Positions 23,494-36,189 of a stretch of DNA of 64,000 bases are shown piece after piece. Positions within the stretch are counted from its first letter, which is position 1, and the number at the start of each line of letters is the position of its first letter. This DNA is from Primula veris (lineage: Eukaryota > Streptophyta > Magnoliopsida > Ericales > Primulaceae). The stretch is from NCBI GenBank assembly GCA_963682055.1, contig OY821750.1, positions 10,852,501 to 10,916,500 on the forward strand, written 5' to 3'. Both the position numbers and the translations under genes were made by a program. A model generated the notes under the pieces. The model was given only the letters and a program-made list of their open reading frames with translations, made no database searches and had not been told where the DNA came from.

Positions 23494-26400
23494 TTAGCTA
23501 ATGATATCGGATGATTCATTTAATTTTGCACGCTTTGTGGGCCGAGGACTCGAGCTGTTTATCTCTGGGTTAAGATCCTTGCTGGTACAGCATTCCACTT
23601 GTTTGAGGTTGGAATTAATTTCTCCACTCTCTTTGTCAATATTATCTTGCTTAGAAGCACTAGGTGGTGGAGGAGAGGATTCGTTTGCATCGGAGGGCGA
23701 TTTCGACTTTTCTATATCTAAGTTCTGCTGCTTCTCAAACATCATTTGTAAGTGCCTCCCCTGTTCTTCGATTCTCATCTGCAAATTTCGTTGGATCTGA
23801 AGGAAAAAATGTACGCACAATGTTAAATATTAATGTCCAACATGGAATGTCCATGTCATCATTTACAAAACTTTCATTTACTCCAACTCAAACTATGTTA
23901 CTTTCAATGCAAGCCATAGAGGCACAATTAAAGAACGTTGTCCTACAAATATTACATACAGGAAATCCATATATATACAGTTGGAAGGGGGTAAGACCGT
24001 AAGACTACTTATAGTTTTGTGTGGCGGATGTCCTGCTTCTTTACAGGCAAATATGGTTGAAAATAAACAACTTTTCATAATTGCTGAAAGTAAACCATTC
24101 TGTTAAATTCAACTATTATGTATAAAAATTGTACAGATATAAACAAGGGAATACCTCCAGTTGTTCGTGAAGCCGTTTCTGAACTTCCATCTGCAGCCTC
24201 AACGCTTCAGTGATCCCTATACTCCTGCAGATTTGTAGACAACCGGTTAAGTAGCACTAAAAGCAAAAAAATAAATTTACTATGCATTACTTCTCATTTC
24301 CTATGTGCTTGACACTTGGATCCCCCTCCAATGCCAATTTGTTAGTTTGCCCACCTTGATAGGTTGTTAGGGGGTTATTCAACAGTTTCAATATTACGAT
24401 ACTGTGATAACTTAACTAAAATATGAAGACAGAGTTCCTTACTCCACCAATTATATTGTAATAATTAAGGTAGACCACTAGTGTACTATTTATAAGTCCC
24501 CAGTACACCACCAAAAATAGCAATCCTACTAAAGATACCCTGTAATACCGAGATAACTAGCAAGACCAGTGTGCTACTTTCCTTGTATTCTTATTACATA
24601 CATAACGAACCTCGACCAGGTAACATTGGTATAAGTTTTCTTTCTTTTATTCGGGGAGAAGGTATAATTAGAAATTTGTGTATAAAAAAAAAAACCTTAA
24701 CTAAAACACTCGCAGATACCCAAGCATCAATAAGATGCCTACAGGCCATGTGGACCTCGAAACACCAAACTTGAATGGTAAAAAGAACAATACACTGGAT
24801 ATAAAGAAACATGAACCTTCCCCAATCCATTCACAAAAATGAATCTTTGGGATGGTCAAAGAAACAAATTAATGCAACTATAATTTAGAAGCTAAATTAT
24901 CAATTAAACCAATTATTTAGTTTTGCAGATTAATGTAATTCTATTATGAATTTGATTTGCTCAAAGAAACAAAGGCTAAAATGGGAAATTTGATCTATAT
25001 GAGGGTTGACTTTTCAAATAATTTGAAACTTCCTAGAAATTAAATATCACCAAACATAGTGGAAAGGAGGAAGTCTAAGATAAATCCTTGCTCCAAACAT
25101 AAGATAAAAGGGTATTTCCATTTTCAGAAGTCGTCCTTCCATCAAGATAGTGTTATATAATAATGGACCCATCCACCAAGTCATTTTGATGATCCATGAT
25201 GTGCACAATTACGCAACATTTAAATGTATCAGCAATAAAAGATTTGAAGGTCTTTCTTCAGATTTTGATGGCATGAAAAGGTAACAACTCATAACAATCC
25301 TTTACTGTTAATAATAAGTACAGCAGGTATTTACTCATGTCTCATATTTTATCAGGGAAAAAGAAGAGGGGAATTAAAACAATGCTAAATTGAGTACTAA
25401 GAGATGCATTAAACTTACGTCTTCAAATTCAGAGATGAGATATCGTCAACAGAATCCAACCTTTTCTCCGAAGCTCCTACAGTATTAAAGTCAAAACAAA
25501 AATCATATAATGCAGGTGACGTATCTTTACCTCAGTTATAGATTTTATCATACATCTCTCACACAAGATAAGAAACGGGTTTTATTTAATATCATTTTAA
25601 ACTTGAGAGCGTAAGGCTGTAGCTGGTTATGTAAAATCGTTTTCTAGGAACTGGAACACTTCGGAACGTGTTTTTCCAAATCCTTTTTATAAATGATACC
25701 GAAACAACACGAAAAATCAGAGACGATCTAAAGAAAGGGTAATTGTACTCAATCCAGAACCAGAGAAAACAAGAAAGAGCACTAGAAGGAAATTAGCAAT
25801 TATACCAATCACTTGTAGTACTTTTGAATCATAAAACAGGAGGCATATTCTATCATAAACTTTAGCAGAGATACCAGACAGAACAGCAAGATGTATAAGT
25901 AATTCTTTTTACATTCAAATTAGGTAACGAAAATAACAAAGGGAGAGAGAGAAAACAACTTTACCTTCAGACAACTCTGGTTTGTATCTAGCCGATCGAT
26001 ATTTCTGAAATTCAAAGATGAAACAAAATTATCATAAAAATTTATGTAAGCTCTTAAATATGTCAGTGGCAGTTATGCGAATTTTAGGCATTTCTAGTGT
26101 GTTAACTATTTAAATAAGTACATGGATGCTAACCAAACTAGATAGTATAGAAGCTCTATTAGAAATTGTAACCTATGTACTTATTTCATGACTACCACAG
26201 AAAGAAGAAAAATGAATATCAGGTATTTTGTTATTCGTTACCTGCAGATGGCTTTTCACATGATATATAGTCAACCCTTCAACATTCATCATTTTTAGAA
26301 CACCCTTTGGAGTAGCGTCTGAGATCAACAATTTTCAATCACAAACACATTAAACAACAGAATTATAACAGTTCCCCTCCTGGTAGCTTAAGTTCTTAGA

Positions 26401-29400
26401 CCAGGTAACGTAAAAACAATTTAAATGATGGAAAATCCCATCAGTAACATTTATCTGAAGTTCTTCCTATTATGTGCCACAACAGATTTTTCAATCCCAT
26501 TTAGAGCTACCACATACTATTCAGTACTAATAACCAAAGTAAGTGTATTGAATTGAAAGCAAATCAAAGAGTGAAAGCGGTTAATTGAGCAGCATGACAA
26601 TCAAAAAATCATTTCACTGAAGCACTGCTCATTTAAAAGAAAACAGTTTTACAGAACTTCTCAATGAAAATCACTTCATTGTAGTGCAATGCCCATCAAA
26701 AGTAACACTAAATAGGAAACAAGGTTTTTTTCTTGTAAATAAACGAAAATATAGTCTGAAATATGTTACTTAATCTTCACAAAAAATCATAAGATAAGAT
26801 CTAGTGAGAGAAACAAATACTTTCACTGCCACCAAGCTTATTGACAGCATCTACAAAAGCCTCATGAAGTTCAGGTGTCCAACGCATACGAGCCTTCCCC
26901 TGATTTGTGTTACCCGATGAGCTCCCAGACCCTCTAACATCTCCACATTGTACAAATTGAACCTCTGGTTGCTGTGTCAGAACATCTGCAGAGGGTTCCA
27001 TCACCTGATAAAACATTTCCTAGTTTTAAGTATAATAACACTATGTTTGGCACAAGGATTATTCACAACAGTACTTATGGAAATTCCTTGTGCTAAACAT
27101 AGTGTAAGAGTCGTGAAGATAAATGGAAAAAGGTAAATAAGGAAAAGAGAAGAAAAATTTTCCGACTCAAAAGAGTTTTTTACCGGTATACTGATGTTAC
27201 CAAAAAGTTGGTACAAGAGCAAACCTAATTCATAACTATGATTGTTCAGTTTCAGTCTAGCATAATAAGGCTTGTTTTGTCACAGATTGCAAGCAAATAA
27301 GCTGGCTTACTTTGAGATTCTGGAAATAAAGTTCGATTCCCTTAAAGTTTCTAGCTAATTCATGCCAAAAAACAGTACATTCAAATACTAATGTAGTCCG
27401 CCAGATATCATCCAAATTTTAAGGCAAAAATCAAATAAGCTGCAACCAAAAAAGGCGGGCCTGTTAGGCAAAAAAAAAAACTACTAATCAAAAGCTGTAT
27501 TGGAGCGTTTCGCAAGAAATTCTGTAAGCTAGCTTTTATCATAATTGATGTTTATTTTTGCCTCTTTCCTTCAGTCTTTATTGTGAAAATGACTTAAGTG
27601 TTTCATTTTGGTGACAACAAATAAGTTAAATGTGGATATGCCTCTATCAACAATGGATTACTAATGCAACCTAAGAAAACTATCGAAAAAATATTTAATA
27701 ATTCCTTTTAAGAGTACTAAAATGACCCAGTATAATATTAAGAGAGAGGTGGGTATGAGAGTTCAAGTAAAAAAACATGAGGTAATTTCTCAACTATGGT
27801 AACTCCAATTTAAACTAGCTTGTAAATATGAGAACAAAAGCATTAAACTTGCATGAAAATATGAGAACACCAATACCACCATTACAGAGCACAACAACCA
27901 TTACAGAGCACAACACTTAAACTAGCTTGTAAGTGAAGACCTAAACTACAATTTAGAAGAAGGTAGAAACAACCATAGACTATAATTTTATTTAGATTCT
28001 CAATGAATAGAATAACTTCTTAACAAATGAAAGTGCATATCATAGATCAAGATTATCTCCAAACATGGAATCTAAAACTGATATTCATATTTCCAGACAT
28101 ATAGTATCTCTTCTCCTCTTGATTTTAGTATCTCGAAAAGGGTTCCAAACAACCTCACTGGACGATTTATCATCACTAATTACTTTAGCATTATCCCCTT
28201 TTATTCATCAAAACAACCTCTAGCTCAAAGCCTATTTAAAATGGACCGTTCCCGTTTTCTTTTATTTGGGTCGGCTCTCAAGAATCTCACAAGTTCTTTA
28301 AGTTCTGAAACAGATTAATTTACTATCCCATTGAGAACATACGGTAAATTTATCGTTTATCTACTCATTAGGACCAAAATACATATTTGTTGATTAGAAA
28401 TTTTCTCCTGCGCCCGATATAATCATCCTGCTGAATCAGCACCGAACGCCTTCTTTCACCCAGAGCTTTATTAACTACATCTCGAAGGTGCTTATAGCGT
28501 CACTTATATGTATATACCAATTTTAACTGAATTAAATGGGTGCTCTTTTCAGAGGAATCTTCCACATTGGAGCATTTTACTAGTTTTCAGATAATTTTTT
28601 TCTGTGTTTCATGTATCTCAAATCAGTATAAGCAGAATGTTGTAAACGATCTCTTCTTCTTTAAACATCGAATTGAAAACTATAGATGTAATCAAGAGTT
28701 CACTGAGTTCAAAACTATAAATATATCCATAGTTGATAGTTCTAAAATCAACTCAGCGAAATCCTTACTTCGTGTTTACACATTGGCATAAATTAGCCCC
28801 GCCAATTCTTAACGGTAAAATTTCACTTATGTATGCATGTATGTAGATACTCCAAAAATCAAGAAGGGGACAAACAAATAAACTAATAGGAAGACTAAAC
28901 CAAATAAACAACTTTAACTGTATTATCTATCTGGATAGGTAGATCATCAAGCTCAATATCTCTGTCATCTGGAAATTAGGCCTTCTACACTAAAAAAAAC
29001 TGAGGGCAAGCCTAGACGCAAGGTAAAGTTAAGAATAAAGTTAACCTTTCCTTTAAATGCAAAGCACTAAGATATGGCAGCCACACACACGTCTTTAAAA
29101 TAAAGTTACATAAACACAACAAAAGTTTAGGGACTTACCATAGATTTATGATCTAGAACGTTGACATCACCAAGAAGGTCACTCCAGTTAGGCTCTAGAG
29201 CATCAACACCGATCAACTGATCCTCCCATACTTGCCAATCCTTAATATTTTCTTGGGGAAATAAAATGCCACCGTTGTTTTGTATCTGACCACTGTTTTC
29301 AACAGGAATACTATCCGGAAAATCTAAAAACTCCTGTAGAGAATCTGCACCCCACATTATATCACTGTTTTCCTTAATACTACTCATTATGTGTGTCGAA

Positions 29401-29696
29401 GTAGATTCTTGCCCGCTCGATGAGAGAGAGACAAACTGAGAATTTGAGTGAGAGAACATGTTTCCAACTTTGCCACTTCTAGAACCCACCGGGATTGGTC
29501 TAGGAGAAACGGTATCGGGAATTCTCATAGGTTCCACTTCGGGTGAACTTTGAAAAGGCTCTGGCAACTTGGGATAATTTTCCTCTAAAGATGTGGGAAA
29601 TTTTGGTACAGATGAGGAGACCGTTCTGGCCATACCCATATCGTTTACATGATTTCCATTCGCTCGGTGAGTATATAGAGCAGGGCGCATATTCAT
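23494..29696 (-). CDS. PHL1: PHR1-type MYB-CC transcription factor
   Basis: Minus-strand coding exons, in order: 29696-29139, 27004-26821, 26318-26242, 26004-25965, 25476-25419, 24224-24155 and 23796-23494. GT-AG junctions and phases agree, giving about 429 residues (Arabidopsis PHR1 is about 409). The N-terminal half is acidic/serine-rich. The single MYB repeat of the GARP type spans the second to fourth exons: [44 protein letters not shown]. The coiled-coil domain follows: [39 protein letters not shown]. The C terminus is polar. PHR1-clade proteins bind P1BS (GNATATNC) sites as dimers and activate phosphate-starvation genes; SPX proteins restrain them. At the MYB exon 2/3 junction the splice gives SENATPKG, where relatives usually have SE(K/R)ATPKG. 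The symbol is by clade; PHR1 versus PHL cannot be settled here. Confidence 0.92.
27038..27105. repeat. Short foldback element in MYB-CC intron 1
   Basis: Arms 27038-27058 and 27085-27105 (acactatgtttggcacaagg versus the complement of ccttgtgctaaacatagtgt) pair with one mismatch around a 26-bp loop. This 68-bp foldback lies 34 bp from the second coding exon. No clear target duplication; possibly a very short MITE. Confidence 0.7.
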
Positions 29697-29801
29697 ATCT
29701 TTGACGTATAATTAAGAGTGCATCAGTCACCTGTCTTTCAGCCAATGACTCAATTTTTTCACATTCCTAAATGGTTCTCCATTTGACTATGAATCAATGC
29801 C
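29697..29801 (-). other. 5'UTR exon of the MYB-CC gene
   Basis: On the minus strand a tatgcag acceptor ends at 29802, and the sequence then runs without a further splice signal into the start codon at 29696. This suggests a 5'UTR segment of about 105 bases joined to the first coding exon. There are stop codons in frame upstream of the chosen ATG. Confidence 0.6.
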
Positions 29802-30530
29802 CTGCATATCAACAAAAACTGAATATTGTAACTTTGTAGAACGAGCCAAAAAAAAAAGAAAGAACTTATTCTGCTATACTATTAAGCACCCCTGACTTTG
29901 TCCTTAAGGCTCTTGCACTTCTTTTAAGAGTTAAGGTACTTTTCTATGCATATTCTATTATTTGGTGATCCTCCCCATCAATCACAGGGTCTGGTCTCTC
30001 AATGAAAAAGTTACAACATGAAAGGAGAACTTACAGGCCACGTTATAGCCCAAAGATCCAAATATTCCAAGACAAAAAATCCTTTAAAGCTACGATAAAG
30101 TTCTAACTGGACGAAATGGGACATATCATGCCAATTAGGAAAGGTAATAAAAGGTAATACGAGAGTTGTAGGCTTGTGGCCAACTGATGCATTCGAGCTC
30201 TCTAAGGTTATATAAAAATAAATATATCCCTTCAAGTTATCTCGATAGTGGCTATTTAAGTTTTAAGTACCCATTACCCAATAATCATGATTTCGGAATG
30301 TTTGTTTTAAAATATGTGCGCCCACGCTTTGGTTGCACTTGCACCTTTCCAACTCGCTTGTAAGTAGCAGTGCATTTGTTAGGGCAGAAGAAAAAAAGGT
30401 TTATTTTGAAATGTGCCCAAATTTATTCTTAGTTGCATGCCAAACAATTCCTATGTAGTCCATATCCAGTACTCTCAATCTATATATTGTTGATACAATA
30501 TTATCAAAAGAAAGTAGTTAATAAAAACTA

Positions 30531-30700
30531 GTGTTCTAAAAGCGAGCTTGGGCGGAAATTAGGCAGTAAGCGGAGCCTAGAAGCCTAGTGAGCTAGGCGG
30601 GGATTAAGCGATTAGGCAGTGATTAAGCCGAAGTAGGTGGGATTAGGCACTAGGCGACCTATTTCCGCCTACAACCCGCCTTGCGCCTTTTAGAACATTG
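30531..30700. mobile_element. MITE in the MYB-CC 5'UTR intron
   Basis: The 170-bp GC-richer segment starts gtgttctaaaag and ends cttttagaacattg, an inverted end match of TGTTCTAAAAG. Inside are gcgagcttgggcgg and its inverted counterpart ccgccttgcgcc, with several taggc motifs. It resembles a widespread plant foldback repeat with TTCTAAAA ends. No convincing target duplication was found. Confidence 0.7.
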
Positions 30701-31189
30701 AAACCAATTCTTCAAGTATTATACAAGAAAAAGTCAACAACAATATCATCAAACAAACCAACATAACATTCTGAAAAGTAGTATACATCATCCCTACTTA
30801 ACTTTTCTAAAGCAGGTTAATAGAGCAATATTCATCATACTTCCCAGACCATGTTCATTTGTTTCTTATAATTTGGAGACTACTACTCCTATTACAAATT
30901 TAACTGAAACTTGTTAGGACCAAATAAAAATCTTGGTCCAACGGGACCATTAGTGTGACCACCCTATAAAAATCTGCACTTTCTTAATCATCGCGACATG
31001 GATTAAAAACCCACATATGAATGGGAATCTTAAGTAAGCTAGACTAGTTAGCAAAAAAGAGAAGCTATTAATTATTTGAAATAGGTAAATTGCAAAATCT
31101 GGACACAACAATTTGGTAGTGAAATTGCAGAGATTTCTCGTGTCATTAGTGTCGAATATTGTCAATTTATACATGGCCAATTATAAGGA

Positions 31190-32010
31190 TAGACAGAAAA
31201 CTGGAAAAGCACATGCCTTTGCCCAAATTTTATGAAATTCTGGACTACCTTATCTTTTTTGTAAGTCAACATATTAAGAAATGGGAGACTATGAAATGCC
31301 CAATTCAACAAAATAAACGAACCAAATAGGTGAATGAAAACTCGATAATACAAAAACAAAAATCAAGCAATCATATAAGAATTTTTTACAGGACTTTACT
31401 CCAAAATAATGGAAAAGGCAAGATGATGGAATGCCCAATTCAACAAAATATAAAGCAAAAAAGCCAAATCAAAACTTTTTGATATGAAATTCAAGCTAAT
31501 ATTAATAAAAAAAAACATGTCAAATAAATTAAAAAGGCATCAAATCACAACAAAAAATCATACCCACAAGATTAAATTAAAAACCCACAATAAATACATA
31601 GCCAGAAATGCACAAGACTTTTGCCCAAATTTAATAAATCTAAAAAAGGTATCTTTTTTAACAAAATATATGAACTAAATAGCCAAATTGACACTAAATA
31701 TTACAAAAACCCAAAATCACGTCAAAATTGGACAAAAGGTGCATCAAATCTCATAAAAACTAATTCCTACAATATAAAATTACCAACACAATATAACCCA
31801 CAAAGGATTAGAGATTTAACTCCCAAAAAAAAAGGTTCATTTTTTAATAGAATAAACAAACTAAATAGCCAAATTGACACTAAATATTACAAAAACCCAA
31901 AATCACATCAAAATTGAATAAAAAGTGCATTAAAGATAAAAAAAACTAATCCCAACAATAAAATATTAACAACAGTATAAAACCCAGAAAGGATACATAG
32001 ATTTAACTCC
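31190..32010. repeat. Diverged tandem repeats of about 180-200 bp in the 5'UTR intron
   Basis: Two clear units start near 31621 and 31800: aactaaatagccaaattgac, ttacaaaaacccaaaatcac and gatttaactccca-aaaaa recur in the same order. Older units are visible near 31200 (gcccaaattttatgaaattc) and 31400 (actccaaaataatgg, cccaattcaacaaaat). The region lies in the first intron of the MYB-CC gene. ORFs here are an effect of AT-rich repetition. Confidence 0.75.
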
Positions 32011-32070
32011 AAAAAAAAATGCAGAAAAATAGTAATAATAAAAAAAAGAGAATAAATAAAAAATGAACCT

Positions 32071-32170
32071 GAGGGAGGTGAAAGGGGGATTGACCTTTGT
32101 TGGCGGCTGAGAGATGAATGGAAAAAAGAGACTTTTGGTATTTTTATTCAGAGAAAAAGAGAGATAATGA
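32071..32170 (-). other. Probable first 5'UTR exon and leader of the MYB-CC gene
   Basis: On the minus strand a pyrimidine-rich leader (cagccgccaac, ccccctttcacc) ends with ctccctcag|gttcat, a good splice donor at 32071/32070. Together with the acceptor at 29802 it would define a 2.27-kb 5'UTR intron. The upstream limit is a guess. Confidence 0.45.
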
Positions 32171-33640
32171 AATAAATAAATAAATAAATTTAAAAAAGTA
32201 TCAAATGGAAAAAAGAAAGATTCGATTTGTCTTTTTTGTTTGTGTTTCTCTAAAGCCGTAAAATGTACATGAACGGCGCAGACATGTTAATATCTTTTCA
32301 TTTTGAGACACTTTTCTTTTTTAATTAATTTTTTTTATTTTTTTAAATATCTATTTTTGGTAGTTTTTTATTTGATATTTTTGATATTTTTTTATTTAAT
32401 TTTAAATGAAATTTGTCTATATAACATAATATGTAGATTTCAAAGGAGTACATTTATTTTAAGTATTTGGTGGTGTAGTAAAATGAAAAAATAATTAGAG
32501 GATTTCTAAACTTAAAAAAATGTCAATGAGTAACACTCTGTGAAACTTCTTTTTTCAACATGCCGTTGATAAGTTGAATCCCTCTTTAAGTCAAGCCACT
32601 AATTTGTCCGAACCTCACGATCGTCGATTTGACCCGCATCTATCGTGCACCGCTTATAAACTGTGTGCCTATAAATAATTCTAGTTTAGGTGACGTATTT
32701 GTTCCGAAATCACGTTGTTGATGTTTGAGAATGAGGCAATCGGAGAAATTAGGGTTAGTTGTGGATTTTTCGTCTTATATGTTTGTTAACTTATCGGGCG
32801 GAATGAGGAACGGTTTTTTTTTTGTCAGGTAATTGTTTTCAATGTTTATGTTTTAGATGACATGACATAGTCATAACTAATGCAGATTTTCTGGTATTAA
32901 GTTATGAGTTGTGTGGAATTACCTTATGAAATTTAGTTTACTGTTTCACATTTTCCTTTCAAGGTATGTACATTGTTTTAACTTCATGTTTTGTCATGAA
33001 GACTTTATAACTAATGATGCTTTATGAAATTGGTCTGTGTGTGTAAGTTTGTTTTAGATCTTGTGAAGTTTTTTATTTTTATTTTATTTTATTTTATACT
33101 TTTACATGTTCAGATGTACTGATTTTTTAGTACATTCAGATGTACTAATTTGAATGGAGTTGGGTAAAAAATATTTACAGATATATATAACCTTGCCAAA
33201 ATGTGAGTTATATAAAACCCATGTGTAAGAAGTTAAATTAAGCTTTTATTATTCATATTTCAATGTTTTTAAAATTGAATTTGAAGTTTAACAAAATTAA
33301 CTTTTTTGCGTGTTTGGTAAAAAATTGGTGAAAATTAACAAAAAAAAAAAAAAAAGTAAACTTCAAACGTAATTGGCTTGAAGAATTGTATTATTTTGAT
33401 GTTTAGTCACTACATAGATCCGTAAACTCAAAATGGTAAAAGAGTTTCCACCCGAAACAAGATTCAAGAGTCTGATGCAGCTGGAGTTGTAACTTTTTTT
33501 TTACTAAACTACTGGCACGTTCATACGATCTAGATACAGGTTAAACTTAAATAAATGTACAGTATACTAAAGCTGGCCAACAAGCACTTTAAACTAAATT
33601 ATATACATTTTAAACGGTTTAATATGCACATTATGCTTAA

Positions 33641-33673
<33 letters not shown>

Positions 33674-34670
33674 CCCTTTTAATTGAACTAGTATATGATT
33701 TAAACTTTAATATATATTTTTTTATTAAACTATATTCTCTTGTATCAAGCTTTATACACTTTCAAATGAACTTTGTACAATTTCAACTCAACTAAATTCA
33801 CTTTAGAGTAAACTATATGCTCGTGTCCCTAACTATTTACACTTTTAATATGAACTCCATACACATGAAAAAGTACCATTTTAGCGAGAAAAGCCATTTT
33901 TTAATATGAAAAACGTGACATTTTGAAGAAAAAAGACGCATATTTTATGAAAGGACAAAAGCCAAAAGTTAAAAAAAAAACACCCCTGAATAAAACTACA
34001 TTTTTTTATGAAAAGGTTGCGTTCACAATAAAAACCCACCTTATCGATTAAAACAACAATTTTCTTGTAAATGAATGTATAATATTTGACAAGCTCACCC
34101 AATTGGATGGACTTGTTTATAATAGAATGATGTATATAGTTGTTTATAGATGATAAGTTAGGTGGATGGAGTCATTAAGGGAGATGATTTTGATGGGACA
34201 AAGGACAGAGTTGACATTTGTTTAATCAAGTCATTGACATCTTCTCTATCTAGTTATTAACTATAGTCACTATAGTTTTATGTGATTTTAATCTACAAAT
34301 ATTCATATATGTTAGTTCTTTTTTATGTAATGAGAATAATTAATTTCATTTGGTATAATTACTTTAATTAATTATATGTGTTTCTTGTTCATATGTTTCT
34401 ACGTAAATATTTTTTGATAGAAATGTTGAATTTCGGTAAATACATACGTTGTTGTTAAAGACGTGATAGTGAATCAACTTCAAAATTGGCCTGTGTTGTA
34501 CAAATACTATTTTCCATCCATTTTATAACCGAAAATGTAATTAAAAAAACGTTACAATAGTCGATGGTACAAAATGGTGAAAGATGATGGTATAAAGATG
34601 AATCAAGACATAGTTGCTCAAACTCAAGATCGGTTAGCTCGAGTTAAGTGAGTTTGTAACCAGTGATTAA
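32171..34670. other. Upstream region of the MYB-CC gene, otherwise featureless
   Basis: This contains the promoter of the minus-strand gene and AT-rich sequence. The only recognisable features are a (GT)5(AT)11 microsatellite at 33641-33673 and homopolymer runs. No coding region was recognised. Confidence 0.5.
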
Positions 34671-35925
34671 TGTTGGTTTTTATTATATCGAAAAGCAATA
34701 AATAAAAGAACAAGGGCTAAAAGGAAATAAACAGTTTTATTTCACTGAAAGTAATATGACTCTATTACAAATTCCGACTCGTATAGAATATAAATTGAAA
34801 TAATTAAAATTCCAGACATATTCAATATATATTATTAAACTGCTGGACTAAATTGTAATTAACCGAAACTGTCAGACAGAATAGTATAATTACTAAACTG
34901 TTGGAATGCTTATGTAAATAAATAAAAATACAGTACTCGAAATGAAATTACAGAATAGGAATGACTGAAAAATAAATATAGAAATGTAAACAATACTGAA
35001 AATTAAATTGCAGAATGTAAACAATACTATAATGTAATAGCAGTAATTAAATAGGACTGAAATGAAAATAAAAAAAAAAAGACGAGATAACTTCAAGCAA
35101 TTTCCCTTAAACGATATTTTCCCAACCACTTTTCTTGTAGGAGACTTCGTTTACAAGGTACAACGTCTGTCACAGAGTGACTCGTATGGAAACGACACCG
35201 AACCACATGTCGAGATGTTGGTGGTGCGATTCTGTCTCTAATATGATATGTATGCAAGTGAGATGTGAATGTTATGTTGAGAGTGCCTCTTTGGAACAGT
35301 CGCTTTATTTGACTGTTTATGGAACAGTCAGCTAAACCACCGTTAGATTAAAAAATGGATGGTTAAATAATATTTTTCAATAACTAATTTATTTTTCTAT
35401 TTTCAACAAATTAGAATTTCATAAATTAAAAACAAATTGTACAACACAAAACCCAAATAAAAATATAGAACCTTATGGAGACCTAACTTAAACTTAAATA
35501 TTAATCAAAATTTAATTATTTTTTTTATGCATTTGATATTTTTTTATGCTAACGGGTTGTGAACCAGTCATATAGCCTCACTATTCCATAGTAATTCCCT
35601 TATGTTGATGTGTGGGGGGTTAGACTGCCTTTTATACGCTCTAAGCAGACCGCAACCATAAATTTGGTCAATGTGTGATTAAAAACTCTATGTATTCCTA
35701 ATTCTCCAACTAACTTGCAACAACTTTTGCACCATCTTTAAAGCCAATTTACATTCACACCGACTCATCGTTTATGTCAAGTGTATATATCGTTACGAAA
35801 CTTGTCGCACAACCTTTTCAAATAAATTGAGAACGGTATAAAAGCTAGTGCCACTTATTATTTTCGCTTAAAAGTCGGTAATTGAGCACTTTTGGAACAC
35901 CCATGTAAAGCTAAGTTTTCCAACA
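34671..35925. mobile_element. Solo LTR, second copy of the 374-1551 family
   Basis: The insert begins TGTTGG and ends CCAACA and is flanked by attaa on both sides (34666-34670 and 35926-35930), a perfect 5-bp target duplication. It shares the organisation of the LTR at 374-1551: a low-complexity left half, then cttaa-cgatatt, gatgttggtggtgcgat, tctgtctctaatatg, and a shared end tttggaacacccatg/ttttccaaca. Removing the nested 319-bp MITE and its 9-bp duplication leaves about 927 bp. There is no internal region, so it is a solo LTR. Confidence 0.92.
35281..35599. mobile_element. Mutator-like MITE nested in the solo LTR
   Basis: The 319-bp insert is flanked by ttatgttga at 35272-35280 and 35600-35608, a perfect 9-bp target duplication as made by Mutator-type transposases. 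Its ends, GAGTGCCTCTTTGGAACAGT and the complement GGGAATTACTATGGAATAGT, match best in the inner CTTTGGAACAGT/CTATGGAATAGT block. The interior is AT-rich without ORFs. Confidence 0.85.
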
Positions 35926-35930
35926 ATTAA

Positions 35931-36189
35931 TTAGTTTGTGGTTGTTCTCTTGCACAACTTAAGATTGTAATAAGCGCGATTATATTGATATCGTTTTGAT
36001 AAATATCTTTCGGAAAAAAATGAATGCACTTTTTTTAGTAAGTTAAGAATACATGATGCAAACCAAAGAAGCTATGTCGGGAACAAGGACGACTATTTGA
36101 TCCTAATTTGTCTAACTCGAAACAAAGAGTGGGAGTTAATTAACAAGTTATAATCAGAAATTTAACAATACGAACAAAAAAAAAACAAG
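35931..36189. other. AT-rich intergenic spacer
   Basis: Nothing recognisable apart from the A-run at its right edge. Confidence 0.4.

Noticed and set aside
31621..31917. 98-residue plus-strand ORF with internal protein repeat
   Set aside because: The repeat is the DNA tandem repeat of the intron; sequence is A-rich and antisense to the MYB-CC gene.
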